From positions 55,001 to 75,000 of the forward strand of contig CAUYUJ010001461.1 in NCBI GenBank assembly GCA_963575745.1: a stretch of DNA of 20,000 nt, in the 5' to 3' direction. Below, piece by piece: positions 1 through 8,600 of the stretch. The DNA is from Prorocentrum cordatum. Taxonomy: Eukaryota > Sar > Dinophyceae > Prorocentrales > Prorocentraceae. The notes beneath the pieces were generated by a model that was given only the letters and a program-made list of their open reading frames with translations, searched no databases and was not told where the DNA came from. Made by a program: the position numbers and the translations under genes. Each line of letters opens with the position of its first letter. Positions within the stretch are counted from its first letter, which is position 1.

Positions 1-887
1 CTTCGCGACCCGCCGGACAGGCTGGAGGGCCAGGGCGTGGCGCTGCGGGCGGCGTGTCCGGCCCGTCTCGTCGGCCTCGCCCGGCGGGCGGTGCCCTCGT
101 CGTCGGCGCGTCCGCCCCGCACGATGCTGTCAGCTCTCTTCGGGCGGCAAGCTGTGCACGCATCGATTTCTCGCACTCTCCTGCGCGCGCGCGCGCACGC
201 GCACCTGCACGCCAGGATACGCGCGCACGTTCGCGCGCGAGCGCTACGGGGCAACCCGTGGCTCTTGGCAGAAATTTCCACGGGGCGAAATGGAGCCGTC
301 TTGGACCAGGAAAGTGGTGAATGACCGCATGTGGTGCCCTAGGTATCACACCTGAGACACCGCACAGGTTCATCCGATACCTCGCGTTGGTAGGAAATCC
401 ACGGAAGTACCAGACCGAGACCTTTGACATCACCCAGAGTAGCGATGCATCGTATGCTGGCCGTGCGGCCTCGATTCGTTCCCCACTGCCCCAGGATCAA
501 GGAGCCTGACCCCTCCACAAGGTCGGGCCAAGGAGCCTGACCCTGATCCCCCTCTACTCTAGCAATCAGAAGTATTAGCCCTGCAATCTTGTCCCCAAAG
601 GTTCACGGCAAAATCTATGTCAGCCATGCCTTGAGCGGTACACGGCAGTGGAGGATAGCAGCAAGGGAAACATTCCCGAGCACACAAGCGCACACCCCAT
701 CCCGAATGCCGCCCTACGAGAAACCAGCTGCCAAACGCCAAAGGGCGAGGGCCGGGAAAGAGTAGCGGGTTGAGCCACTATGCGTCGCAACAGAATTCGA
801 TCATGTCCTCCTCCAGACCGTCCTGCAAAGGCACCGATGGCAAGAAGTATCCGAGCCATACCCTACCCTTTCTACTCGCGACGTGAC
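1..887. other. Gene-poor flank, nothing recognised
   Basis: No gene is recognised here. The first 320 bases are very GC-rich and open in more than one frame on the plus strand, which composition alone explains. An alternating purine-pyrimidine stretch (GCGCGCGCGCAC type) lies at about 181-235. A 14-base direct repeat beginning AAGGAGCCTGACC occurs near 498 and 529. Short minus-strand frames at 559-859 have no recognisable motif. Confidence 0.5.
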
Positions 888-1174
888 TAACCGAGCGCGG
901 GCGATAATAACCCCCCTGGGATAATAAAGTTCGCGGTTACCGCGGGGATAATAAAGGATTTTCCCGGGGAAGATAAAATATGATGATGATTATGACGATG
1001 ACGATGCTGCTGCTAATCAACATGATATGATAGCAACTTCTATCCCCGCAACTGTTCCGTGGATTATAAGGTTCGGCCCCCGCGCCTTCCCCACAGATAC
1101 ATCCCTGTGGTCGGGGATGAAAAAAATAGAGGGGGTAAAGGGGGGGGTACTTCATTATCGCCCGCACTCGGTTA
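888..1174. mobile_element. Possible MITE-like element with terminal inverted repeats
   Basis: The left end (888-910) begins TAACCGAGCGCGGGCGATAA. The reverse complement of the right end (1151-1174) begins TAACCGAGTGCGGGCGATAA. About 21 of 23 bases match, and both arms run inward into a C-rich run. The interior is about 240 bp with no transposase and several GGGATAATAAA-like words. If the outer TA on each side is a target duplication, this would fit a Tc1/mariner-type MITE. That class assignment is inference; an unrelated inverted repeat is possible. Confidence 0.45.
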
Positions 1175-1389
1175 TCAATCTAGCGACCCAGACCCCTCCA
1201 AAAAAACATGGAGATGTTTGCAACATTCTCGGACAAGTCGCCAAACAACGTCGGGCCATGCGCGCCGACCCCCCGTTCGCGCGCACGCCCTCGCAACCTA
1301 GACCGCACAACATGTGGCGACGACAAGCACGCCAGGGAAGATGCAAAAGGGGAGAAGAAAGGAAGTAAGGTTCTCTCGTCGCCGAAATC

Positions 1390-1890
1390 CCGCGTCCGAA
1401 TGCCCAATTCCCGGTGCCCCTTCTCGGCTCCCGGCTCCCGCTTCCCGGTGCCCGGGTTCCCTCCTCGCGGTTCCAATGGTCCGGGCTCTCGCTTTCCAGT
1501 CCACGGAATCTCGGTTCCCGGCTCCCGTTTCCCAGTTCCTGGCTCCTGGTTCCCGATCCGCGGGCCCCTGCATGGTTCACGGGTCCAGGTTCCTGGTTCC
1601 CGGCTGCGGGCTCCCAGCTCCACTCTCCCAGCCTCCAACTCTTCCCGCGTTCCAGGATCCCGGGCTCCCAGTTCCCGGGTTCCCGGGTTCTCGGTTCCAC
1701 CGGGGTCCCGGTTCCCGGGTTCTTTGTCTCTGGGTTGCCGTCCAATGTTCCTTGCTCCTGCGTTCCAGGGTTCTCTGGTTCCCGCTTCCCGGTCATGTGT
1801 TCTTAGATCCCCCCATTCCCGGGATCGCGGTTCCGGCTTTCCCGGTCTAGGCTCCTGGTTCCCGGCTCTGGCTCCAGCAGGTCCTCACTC
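1390..1890. repeat. TTCCCGG-type degenerate minisatellite
   Basis: About 500 bases of imperfect short units of the form GGTTCCCGG / GGCTCCCGG / GGTTCCTGG, roughly 8-15 bases each, many containing CCCGGG. All frames are open, giving Pro/Gly/Ser/Arg repeats on the plus strand and Glu/Pro/Gly/Arg repeats on the minus strand. Open frames here are a by-product of the repeat and are not called as genes. Confidence 0.85.
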
Positions 1891-1994
1891 CAGTGTCCCG
1901 TCTGCTGGTTGCCAGTTGCCCGTCTCCAGCTTTCGGGCTTTTGACGCGTTTAGTATCTGGGTCTTGGGTTTCCCGGAGCTGGCCATAAACATGA

Positions 1995-2000
<6 letters not shown>

Positions 2001-2030
<30 letters not shown>
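2001..2030. repeat. (CT)15 microsatellite
   Basis: An uninterrupted CT run. It is followed by a short duplicated segment: two copies of CTCTGTATGSCGCTCTATTT..CGTTAACTG, starting near 2027 and 2075 and separated by a T-rich stretch. Confidence 0.95.
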
Positions 2031-2034
<4 letters not shown>

Positions 2035-2104
2035 GCCGCTCTATTTCGTTAACTGTGTCTCTTTTTTTTGTTTCTCTGTATGGCGCTCTATTTTCGTTAA
2101 CTGA

Positions 2105-3265
2105 CGGCGAATAACAGCACCACTAGCACCGCCGCCACTACGGCCACGGCCAGAGGCACCACGACGATGGCCAGCAGCAGCACCACCACCACCACCACGG
2201 CGTCTAGAAGCACCACGGCGACGCCCAGCACCACCACCACAGTCACCACCACGACCGCGACCAGCACCACCACCACGACGAGTACGAACAGCAGCACAAC
2301 AACTACTACCAGCAGCGCCACCAGCACAACGACGACCAGCAGCAGCGGCAACGCCGCCCCCACGACGACGACCAGCAGCACCACGACTGCGACCAGCACC
2401 AGCACCACCGCCACGACGACTGCGACCAGCGGCGCAAGAATTTTGACCAGCAGCGCCACCGCGACGGCGACCAGCAGGACCACCTCAGGCACCGCCAGCA
2501 CCACGACTGCGGCCACTAGCAACACATCGGCGACCAGCAGCACCACAGTCACAATGCCGGCCAGCAGCACTACTATTACCACGACAGCTGCAAGCAACAC
2601 CACCACGATGACGACGACGACGACGACCAGCAGCACCACATGCTTACCACGACGGCGACCAGAACCGCGACCACCACAACGAGCAACACCACCACTACCA
2701 GCACCGCCACCACGACAAAGACCAGCAACGCCAACACCACCACAACGACCAGCAGCCCAACCACCCCGACGGCGACCAGCAGCTCCGCAACCAGCAGCAC
2801 CGCTACCACGGCGGCGACTACGAGCCCCACGCCGGCGACCTGCTTCGCCGCCGCGACGGCGACTCACGGCGCCACGAAAGCGACCAGGACCACCACCACC
2901 ACCGCGGCGACCAGTAACACTACCGCCAGCACCCCCACCACCGCCACCGCTGCGACAGCGACCAGCAGGACCACCACCACGACGGCGACCAGCAGCACCG
3001 CCACCACAACTACGACCGCGCCCAGCACTGCTACCACCACTACGGCGACAAGCAGCACCGCCACCAGCACCGCCACCACAACCACGACGACGACCAGCAC
3101 CACCACGACGATGGCGACTAGCAGGACCACCGCCAGCACCGCCACCACAGCGACGGCGATTTGCAGGACCACCACCACGACCACGACCAGCAACACCACC
3201 AGCAGCACCGCCACCGCCGCGACTACGACCAGCAACGCCGCCACGACGACGGCGACCAGTGTGGA
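2105..3265. repeat. 1.15-kb AC-rich trinucleotide-like repeat array
   Basis: Imperfect array of ACC, AGC, ACG and GCG triplets, with a recurrent word like GACCAGCAGCACCACCACC. The plus strand is almost free of T over more than 1 kb. All three plus frames are largely open, as Thr/Ser-rich, Pro/Arg-rich and mixed runs, and the minus frames give Val/Leu-rich runs. The 406-codon plus frame at 2167-3387 switches from Ser/Thr-rich to Pro/Arg-rich when the repeat phase slips. That is expected of a drifting repeat rather than of a conserved protein. Confidence 0.9.
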
Positions 3266-3462
3266 TGCAGGTAAACGACCGAATAATCGAATCTACTGAG
3301 ATGTCCGTTGGTCGAGGACGATTTAAGATGAGGGGAGAGATCCCTTTCTCCCATGCGCCGCGGGCGACTGGCGCGAGTCCTGTCTGAAAGGACCATCCAC
3401 TGTCCAATACCTGAGCCGAGACGGTAGCAGGATAGATGGATACAAAGGTGATACGAGCGGAC

Positions 3463-3464
<2 letters not shown>
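3266..3464. other. Unique sequence between repeat arrays
   Basis: About 200 bases of non-repetitive sequence separating the AC-rich array from the CA microsatellite. No motif or gene is recognised. Confidence 0.5.
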
Positions 3465-3543
<79 letters not shown>

Positions 3544-3548
3544 GCACG

Positions 3549-3595
<47 letters not shown>
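3465..3595. repeat. (CA)n microsatellite, about 130 bp
   Basis: An almost pure CA run with one short CGCA interruption cluster at about 3539-3553. Cys/Val and His/Thr frames across it are artefacts of the dinucleotide repeat. Confidence 0.97.
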
Positions 3596-3596
<1 letters not shown>

Positions 3597-3734
3597 GCCC
3601 CGAATCCCGCCCTCCCGCTCCTCGTCGGCCTCGGGCCCACGGGAAACGAAGGCGGGGCTCGCGAACAGAGGTGCGAAGTTCACTCAACACACCCTTCAAT
3701 CCCCTGCAACCTCCAAGCGAGGCCGCAACGGCTA

Positions 3735-3735
3735 G

Positions 3736-3767
<32 letters not shown>

Positions 3768-3777
3768 AAAAAAAAAA
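3735..3777. repeat. (GA)n plus poly-A tract
   Basis: A GA dinucleotide run followed by about eleven A bases. Purine-only on the plus strand. Confidence 0.95.
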
Positions 3778-3920
3778 GGACCAACCACGTCGCGCGGGGT
3801 AATTAGGGGTGTCTACCCGCCTTTAGCGGGCCCAGGGCGCGCCTCCCCAAAAAACTTCGGCACTCCTGCACGACCCCCCGTCACCACAGGAGACGGGGCT
3901 GGGAGAACAAGGTAAGTAAT

Positions 3921-4300
3921 GTGATCGAAATGGTGACGACAACTGATCAGAGCGCGCGACGGAAGAATAATCCTGCACGGGGCGGTCCAGGCCCTAAAAC
4001 CAATGTATGTTCGCATGTGCGATCAAAGCTGCTACGACAACACATGCGTGTTTTCTAATAAGACCAACAAAAACACACACAAAACGCGATGTAACGATTC
4101 ATTCGCAGGGCGCTCCAGGCCCTAAATATGATATCGGGACATGTGGGCGTGGAGCAGACCAAGAAGCACCATCCAGGTTATGCACGTGATCAGAGTTGTG
4201 ACAACAACTGGTCAACATAATGTGAGCAGAAGATGTTCAACCACGCGGGTACTCCAGGCCCCAAAATACTTGCGAAACGCATCCAGCATCGTTCGAGGAT
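3921..4300. repeat. Diverged tandem repeat, three copies
   Basis: Three copies share a head like GTGATCNNAGNTGTGACAAC (starting near 3921, 4017 and 4187) and a later word TCCAGGCCCYAAA (3986-3998, 4114-4126, 4253-4265). The spacing between tail words is about 128 and 139 bases, with considerable divergence and indels. No coding potential is evident. Weaker related fragments may continue to about 4460. Confidence 0.55.
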
Positions 4301-5269
4301 GATAATATCACTGATGCCAGCACAAAGATAATCCTGGCAGCCTGACTGCGCGACGATTGCCGAGAACGCACAAACCTGTCGTAAAACACACAATGGAACG
4401 CGCAAAGTGGGGCTTCAAGACTTCAGCCAAAAACCCGCAACATCCTGATATCACTGCCTGCGCAGAAAACCAACGGTCAGTGGGTCCGCAACACATTTGA
4501 AGGCGCACGCAGGCGATTAGGGCGTCAAGGCTCCATGGTCGCACAGCTCCACGACATGATAAGATAATGTGCGCTATTCGCGGCGAGCGACCTGCCTGGG
4601 CCAAAAAATCAACTTACGAAATATCAGTACCTGTTTGTGACGTAGAAATATATCTATACATATCTATATATGCATATATCCAGACAGCAATTATTAAAAT
4701 ACCAATGTAATCAGTATGCGGGATCCCAAGTACGATTGCTACGATTGTCAAATTGCCCGATAGTATGAGTAGCAACATTATCAATCCAAATATATTCACA
4801 ATCGTTCTCGTCGATCAAGCTCCAGCTGTTCAGATAGCACGACCAGTCGCGGCATGCGTTGCCGCGACAGAGGTTGTAGCGCCACCGCGCCCCTGGGAGC
4901 GCCCTGCGGGTGCCGTTCCGAACACGCTTGCCGGCCATGCGCTGCGAGCCTCGCGGCAGGCGCGGCGGCGCAATCGGCTTCCGCGCCCCCGCCGCGATCG
5001 GCGCGGCAGCTGTTGCAGCCCCGCATCTCCAGTCTGCGCCGCCAGGAGCAGGGCCGCTGGAAGACGCCGCGCCATGGGGGAGGCAGCGCCCACGGCAGGC
5101 CCCCCGCCGAAAGCTTCACCCCAACAGTGGTCGCAGCAGCGCGACGCCTCGCTCTGAGCCGCGCCAAGGTCACTCGATCCTGACCCGTCTCGCCAATCTG
5201 GAGAGCGTTCGCACACGTCTTGCAGATGCGCACATCGATCAAGGCAAGGAGGTCGGTGCAAGCTATTGT
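4301..5269. other. Flank left of the DIRS element, no recognised gene
   Basis: 4301-4790 shows no recognisable gene and includes an AT-rich patch (TATCTATACATATCTATATA type, about 4640-4682). 4796-5269 is GC-rich and open on both strands. A 148-codon minus frame (4796-5242) and a 167-codon plus frame (starting 4910) overlap, and neither has a recognisable motif. This is the sequence immediately downstream of the DIRS insertion on the minus strand, so a host or older-element open frame may have been interrupted here. Confidence 0.4.
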
Positions 5270-5388
5270 GTTGTGGGAGTCGTTGTCTCACTCCGCTGTG
5301 ATGTGCTGGAAACGCTGCCGCCACGGGAACCGTGGGGCTGCCGTGGTACCACGACCCATGGTAACCAGACGACTCTCCCAAGCACCCA
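5270..5388 (-). repeat. Split direct repeat B2 (element 3' end)
   Basis: 119 bp identical to 5630-5748 except at 5348 (A here, G in B1). It contains a perfect hairpin CCACGG-GAA-CCGTGG at 5321-5335 and a 12-bp palindrome CGTGGTACCACG at 5342-5353. The single mismatch falls at the centre of that palindrome, so only B2 is perfectly symmetric there. It forms the outer left edge of the element. Confidence 0.92.
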
Positions 5389-5404
5389 GGGATGGGCGGG
5401 CGGG
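5389..5404. other. 16-bp G-rich spacer between A2 and B2
   Basis: A short GGATGGGCGGGCGGG-like sequence separates repeats B2 and A2. It is not present beside the outer copies. Confidence 0.6.
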
Positions 5405-5547
5405 TGTTTCTGACGTGGCGATCGTGCACCTTTGAACCCAAATTGGCACACGATGTCACGATCAACGCCACGAGCTGCTACCCGCCCACCCCCCTGACTA
5501 CTCCCCCCCCAATTGTTACATGCACACCGCTGCTCTCTGTTCCTTCC
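5405..5547 (-). repeat. Split direct repeat A2
   Basis: 143 bp identical to 13885-14027 except at 5413 (A here, G at 13893). It carries an imperfect inverted repeat (arms about 5414-5426 and 5457-5472) built from CGTGGCGATCGTG and its complement with a two-base interruption. A pyrimidine-rich run follows, including a C8 tract. Confidence 0.92.
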
Positions 5548-5629
5548 AACAATTGGAGGGAGGAGAGAAGGCCACCCAGCCACCACTTGAGGCAAGAGAA
5601 CGATAAGACAATTCGTTTTCCATCGGTTG
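5548..5629. other. 82-bp unique spacer between B1 and A2
   Basis: Sequence between the two internal repeats with no counterpart at either end of the element. In the standard split-direct-repeat model B1 and A2 abut or overlap, so this insert is atypical. No gene is seen in it. Confidence 0.6.
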
Positions 5630-5748
5630 GTTGTGGGAGTCGTTGTCTCACTCCGCTGTGATGTGCTGGAAACGCTGCCGCCACGGGAACCGTGGGGCTG
5701 CCGTGGTGCCACGACCCATGGTAACCAGACGACTCTCCCAAGCACCCA
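5630..5748 (-). repeat. Split direct repeat B1
   Basis: A second copy of B, 118 of 119 bases identical to 5270-5388. The recombinase reading frame stops at 5749-5751, exactly at the outer edge of this repeat. The CCACGG-GAA-CCGTGG hairpin is at 5681-5695. Confidence 0.92.
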
Positions 5749-6700
5749 CTAACAACCAACATGCTTAAAACATTTATCACAAAGCGAGCCACCGGCACCG
5801 TCGCTGGGGGCAGTCTCTGCACGAGAGACCCTGGCGTGGCCAAAGTGCCATCCACACCAAGTCCTCCAATGCGCGGGGTGGTGAGCTACCCCGTCCACCA
5901 GGATTCGGTGCCAAGCGCCACTGCCCAAGTTTTGGACGACCTTCGGCAACTGAGCACCTGGCTGGTGCAGCGAGGCGTGCAGATCTTCAACCTGTTTGCG
6001 GGATTGCTCCTCTTGCACCGCGGGCCGAGCAAATCGATCTTGCAACAAATCGGTCGTCGATCGAAGTCGTTCCACTTCCTGCCACACGCGGTCAAACTGA
6101 TGGCCTTCAGGCAGACCCTTGATGAGCCTCCGGACATCCTCGGTGATTCCGGCCATGGGCGCCTCGGCGACATAGCGCATAATGATAGGGCTCGCCCACC
6201 GGGCCAACAAGGCCAACTTGTACAACTCTAGGCCCATGCCGGCGAGGTGCCGAGCGCCAGACACACGGAGAGCATGCCCACCAAAACGCCGCCTGCCTAG
6301 CTCGTCGACCAACGCGTCCCCGCAGCTCTGGGCCACCAGCTCTATGGTTTCCACCACACGTTGTTTCTGCACCACCGTGCCCTGAGCAGTGGGGAACCAA
6401 GGAAGCTCTTCTGGCCACGAGTCCCGCGGCCCGAACTTTGCCTCCAACACTCTTACATGATCGACTGCCACATGCGCAGGACATAAATGCTTTCCTGCCG
6501 TGTCACACAAACAACCCCACTCTCGAGTGACAGCGTTTGCCGCCGGGTCCGTTTTAGAGGCCGGCAATACCCAGCACACCACGGGCCCTGCTAAGATGTG
6601 GACGTTTCGGCATAACGCCAGCGATATCTCGATCTCGCGAGTGAGGAAGAATGAACCAAGGATGATCAAAGCTTTCGACATCGGCAACCATGTAATGCCG
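5749..6700 (-). pseudogene. Tyrosine recombinase of DIRS element, catalytic C-terminal part (frameshifted from N-terminal part)
   Basis: This would cut and rejoin DNA to integrate the circular retrotransposon copy. The frame stays open back to 6858, but only the part after about 6700 reads as protein. The motifs are those of the tyrosine recombinase family: catalytic Arg in LTREIE (about 6639), Lys in LPASKTDP (about 6555), HALR as the H-x-x-R box (about 6276-6265), Trp in LLARWAS, and the nucleophile Tyr in IMRYVAE at 6172-6174. Trp and Tyr are eight residues apart, as is usual. The stop abuts repeat B1. About 137 residues lie beyond the catalytic Tyr, which is long for the family. Joining it to the upstream half needs one frame change near 6690, at APLDVKAAAALH / WLPMSKALII. 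I see no slippery heptamer there, so an indel is more likely than programmed shifting. Confidence 0.85.
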
Positions 6701-7460
6701 CCGCGGCCTTGACATCCAGTGGTGCCGATTGCCTTGGCGGCCCCAAGCCTCTGGAAACCGACCTCGTGCACTCCTTGGCCGTGTAGTCCAACACCTGGTC
6801 CCAGACACCGCCCGCCTGTATGTGCTCCCGCTTGGCCCGGGAAAGATAATTTGCCCAACTTCTATAGCCTTTCTGCTTCATCTGGGCGGCCACTGCCCCG
6901 ACAGCTGCAGGCCAGGTCGGAAATGCAGGAGCGTGGGGAAACCATGCTCTGTGAAACTTCACCCATGTCCTCAGCGTGGAAGCGGAGGAGGCGGCAGCCG
7001 ACTGCGCCAGAACGTCCGCATCCAGTTCCCTGAGCATCTCCTCCTTCACAGCAGGGTCCAGGACAACATCGCTGGAAGTTGCCCGAGAGCCCGCTGAAAA
7101 TCTGAGCGTCGGAGCGCCCCGCCGAGGAGCCAACTGCGGTGGGAGAGCGGCAGGGCTGGAGCAGGCTGCGGCCGACCCTGCGGGACCTGGCCCTGCCAAC
7201 AATTGCGGCCGAACCGTGGGAAGCAAGGCAAGCGCCGGCTCCAAACCCAACGCGCGGCGGTGCTCCAGCGTGAGCAATGACGACCCAACCTGTGATGACG
7301 CTGGAGCCCCCACGAATGACGATGCAGCGACGGGCGCCTGCCCTGCGACAGGCTGTGGCGGCGCAGCGAGGGGCGCGGGAGGTTCGACCAGCCCATGCGG
7401 AGGCGGGAGTACAGTGCGGGTGCCACCAGTGAGCCGACGCCACTTGGCGGGACGACTCAT
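6666..7460 (-). pseudogene. Tyrosine recombinase of DIRS element, N-terminal core-binding part
   Basis: This is the first half of the recombinase gene. The longest open frame begins with GTG at 7469, and I choose the ATG at 7460 (MSRPAKWRR). Residues about 1-120 are a Pro/Ala-rich low-complexity leader. From about 7070 the protein is helical and resembles the SAM-like DNA-binding domain of DIRS recombinases, with TWVKFHRAWFP, KGYRSWANYLSRAKREHI and RGLGPPRQSAPLD. The true protein ends near 6695, where the frame is lost; the last few codons to the TGA at 6666 are out-of-frame sequence. It lies about 1.1 kb downstream of Pol on the same strand and does not overlap it, unlike classical DIRS1 where the reading frames overlap. 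It therefore probably needs its own transcript or processing. Confidence 0.8.
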
Positions 7461-7667
7461 CGCGACCACCGCATTGAGCCAATACGCCTACGAAAAGACG
7501 AAGGATGAGCATCGCATGTTTGTTCCGAGCAGGCGCACGTGGACGAAGCCACGAAGCAGCATTTTTCTTTTGCAGGCACGTGGGCGACGCCACGAAGCAA
7601 TACAATTCCGATCGCAATGCGCCTCGAGGGTGGGAGAAATGTGCACGCGCACCTTCCCCCGGAAAGC

Positions 7668-7679
7668 TTTTGGCTCAAG
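7668..7679 (+). other. 12-base match to the 3' end of the dinoflagellate spliced leader
   Basis: TTTTGGCTCAAG equals the last 12 bases of the 22-base dinoflagellate spliced leader as I remember it. The ten bases upstream match only partly. It lies on the plus strand, opposite to the element's genes, inside the Pol-recombinase spacer. Chance is a real alternative. Confidence 0.25.
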
Positions 7680-7723
7680 GGGGAAGGTAGACCACGACAC
7701 CGTGGCAGCGGTGCACTGTGGCC

Positions 7724-8075
7724 CCGTGGCCGAAACTAATCAGCAACACGCGAGAGCGCCACCACGGATACCGTGGGGCAAGCGTGCACCACGAGGCTGA
7801 CCGTGGGCACCGTGAGTAGGTTAGCTCTTTCTCACGGAGAAAATAAGTCGCACCCCGTCCAGCAAAACAAGGATGCCGCCACACACAGTGACGACCGCCG
7901 TGGCCGAAACTAATCAGCAACACGCGAGAGCGCCACCACGTATACCGTGGGGCAAGCGTGCACCACGAGGCAGACCGTGGGCACCGTGAGTAGGTTAGCT
8001 CTTACTCACGGAGAAAATAAATCGCACCCCATCCAGCAAAACGCGGATGCCGCCACACACACACAATGACGACCG
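7724..8075. repeat. Tandem duplication, unit about 174 bp
   Basis: Copy 1 is 7724-7897 and copy 2 is 7898-8075. Both begin CCGTGGCCGAAACTAATCAG and end with a short CA run followed by GACGACCG. Copy 2 is a few bases longer through CA expansion and has scattered substitutions, for example GGATA to GTATA in the first hairpin. Both copies contain the CCACG/CGTGG inverted repeats described for the spacer. Confidence 0.9.
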
Positions 8076-8600
8076 TGCTCCGGGAAGCAAGGCGCGACTC
8101 CCCGCGGAAACCGAGGCAACGAGGGAAGACTGTCGTCGCCGGCTGCTAGGCCCAGGCGCTGAAGAACCGCGGCGCTCAAGAACCGCGGCGCCCAAGGGGC
8201 GCAGCAAGGGGAGGCGGCGCCCTAAGAATCCCGTGGAGCGACGCCGCCGCTCCACGCGATGCCGAGGCCCTCGAGATGACGATGCGATGCGTCCGTCGCA
8301 AGATCAACATTTTTGCCGGCCTCGCACGCCCGTGGTAGACTCACGCGACTGCAACCATCGAGTGCCCTGCAGCCTCTCCAACATGGCACAACCACGCAAC
8401 GAGACACCGCAACGCCCTGCCAAGAAACTATTAAAAGCATGCTGCACGCTTTAAATGATTAAACAGCTGGGGCCACGTGCGCCGTGGAACGTCCGCGAGC
8501 GCGCACGCGCAGCGACACCCCCAAAACAAAGTGCAGGGCGCGCGAAGCGCATGTACCGTGGGGCGCCCACGAATGCGCGTGCAGGCACCTGCGCCGAGAA

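Larger units (their letters stand above)
7461..8600. promoter_or_regulatory. Spacer between Pol and recombinase, rich in CCACG/CGTGG inverted repeats
   Basis: 1.14 kb without a supported gene. It contains a tandem duplication (7724-8075) and many CCGTGG words, several paired as hairpins: CCACG-ACAC-CGTGG at 7692-7705, CCACGG-ATA-CCGTGG at 7762-7776, CCACG...CGTGG at 7789-7806, 7936-7950 and 7963-7980. The same hairpin occurs in repeat B. An AT-rich patch on the 5' side for the recombinase (about 8425-8465) is the only promoter-like spot, and it is weak. A regulatory role is inference. Confidence 0.4.

Noticed and set aside
1155-1850. Long Pro/Gly/Arg/Glu frames on both strands
   Set aside because: They come from the TTCCCGG-type minisatellite, with no unique domain.
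2167-3387. A 406-codon plus-strand frame rich in Thr/Ser then Pro/Arg
   Set aside because: It lies on a drifting trinucleotide-like repeat where nearly all frames are open, and composition changes where the repeat phase slips. It has no signal peptide, domain or conserved end.
2097-3683. A 528-codon minus-strand frame with Cys-Val and Val/Leu runs suggestive of membrane segments
   Set aside because: It is translation of the (CA)n run and the AC-rich array; the hydrophobic runs are repeat artefacts.
4796-5471. Open frames on both strands left of the DIRS element considered as host genes
   Set aside because: No motif is recognisable and overlapping frames are open on both strands, so I report only the region.
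5263-5745. A 160-codon minus frame across repeats B1, A2 and B2
   Set aside because: It consists of translated split direct repeats: the same peptide appears twice because B is duplicated.
5270-5748. The two B copies considered as an LTR pair of a small LTR element
   Set aside because: The interval is only 360 bp and contains repeat A2, whose partner lies at the far 5' end. The four-repeat layout with a tyrosine recombinase fits split direct repeats better.
6660-6720. Programmed frameshift in the recombinase
   Set aside because: No slippery heptamer or evident downstream structure is seen; a simple indel is the more economical reading unless other copies share it.
6976-7800. A 274-codon plus-strand frame opposite the recombinase N-terminus
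   Set aside because: It is antisense to the recombinase leader and runs into the repeat spacer; no motif is recognised.
7724-8075. The tandem repeat considered as a CRISPR-like array
   Set aside because: There are only two long units with no spacers, in a eukaryotic retroelement; it is a simple tandem duplication.
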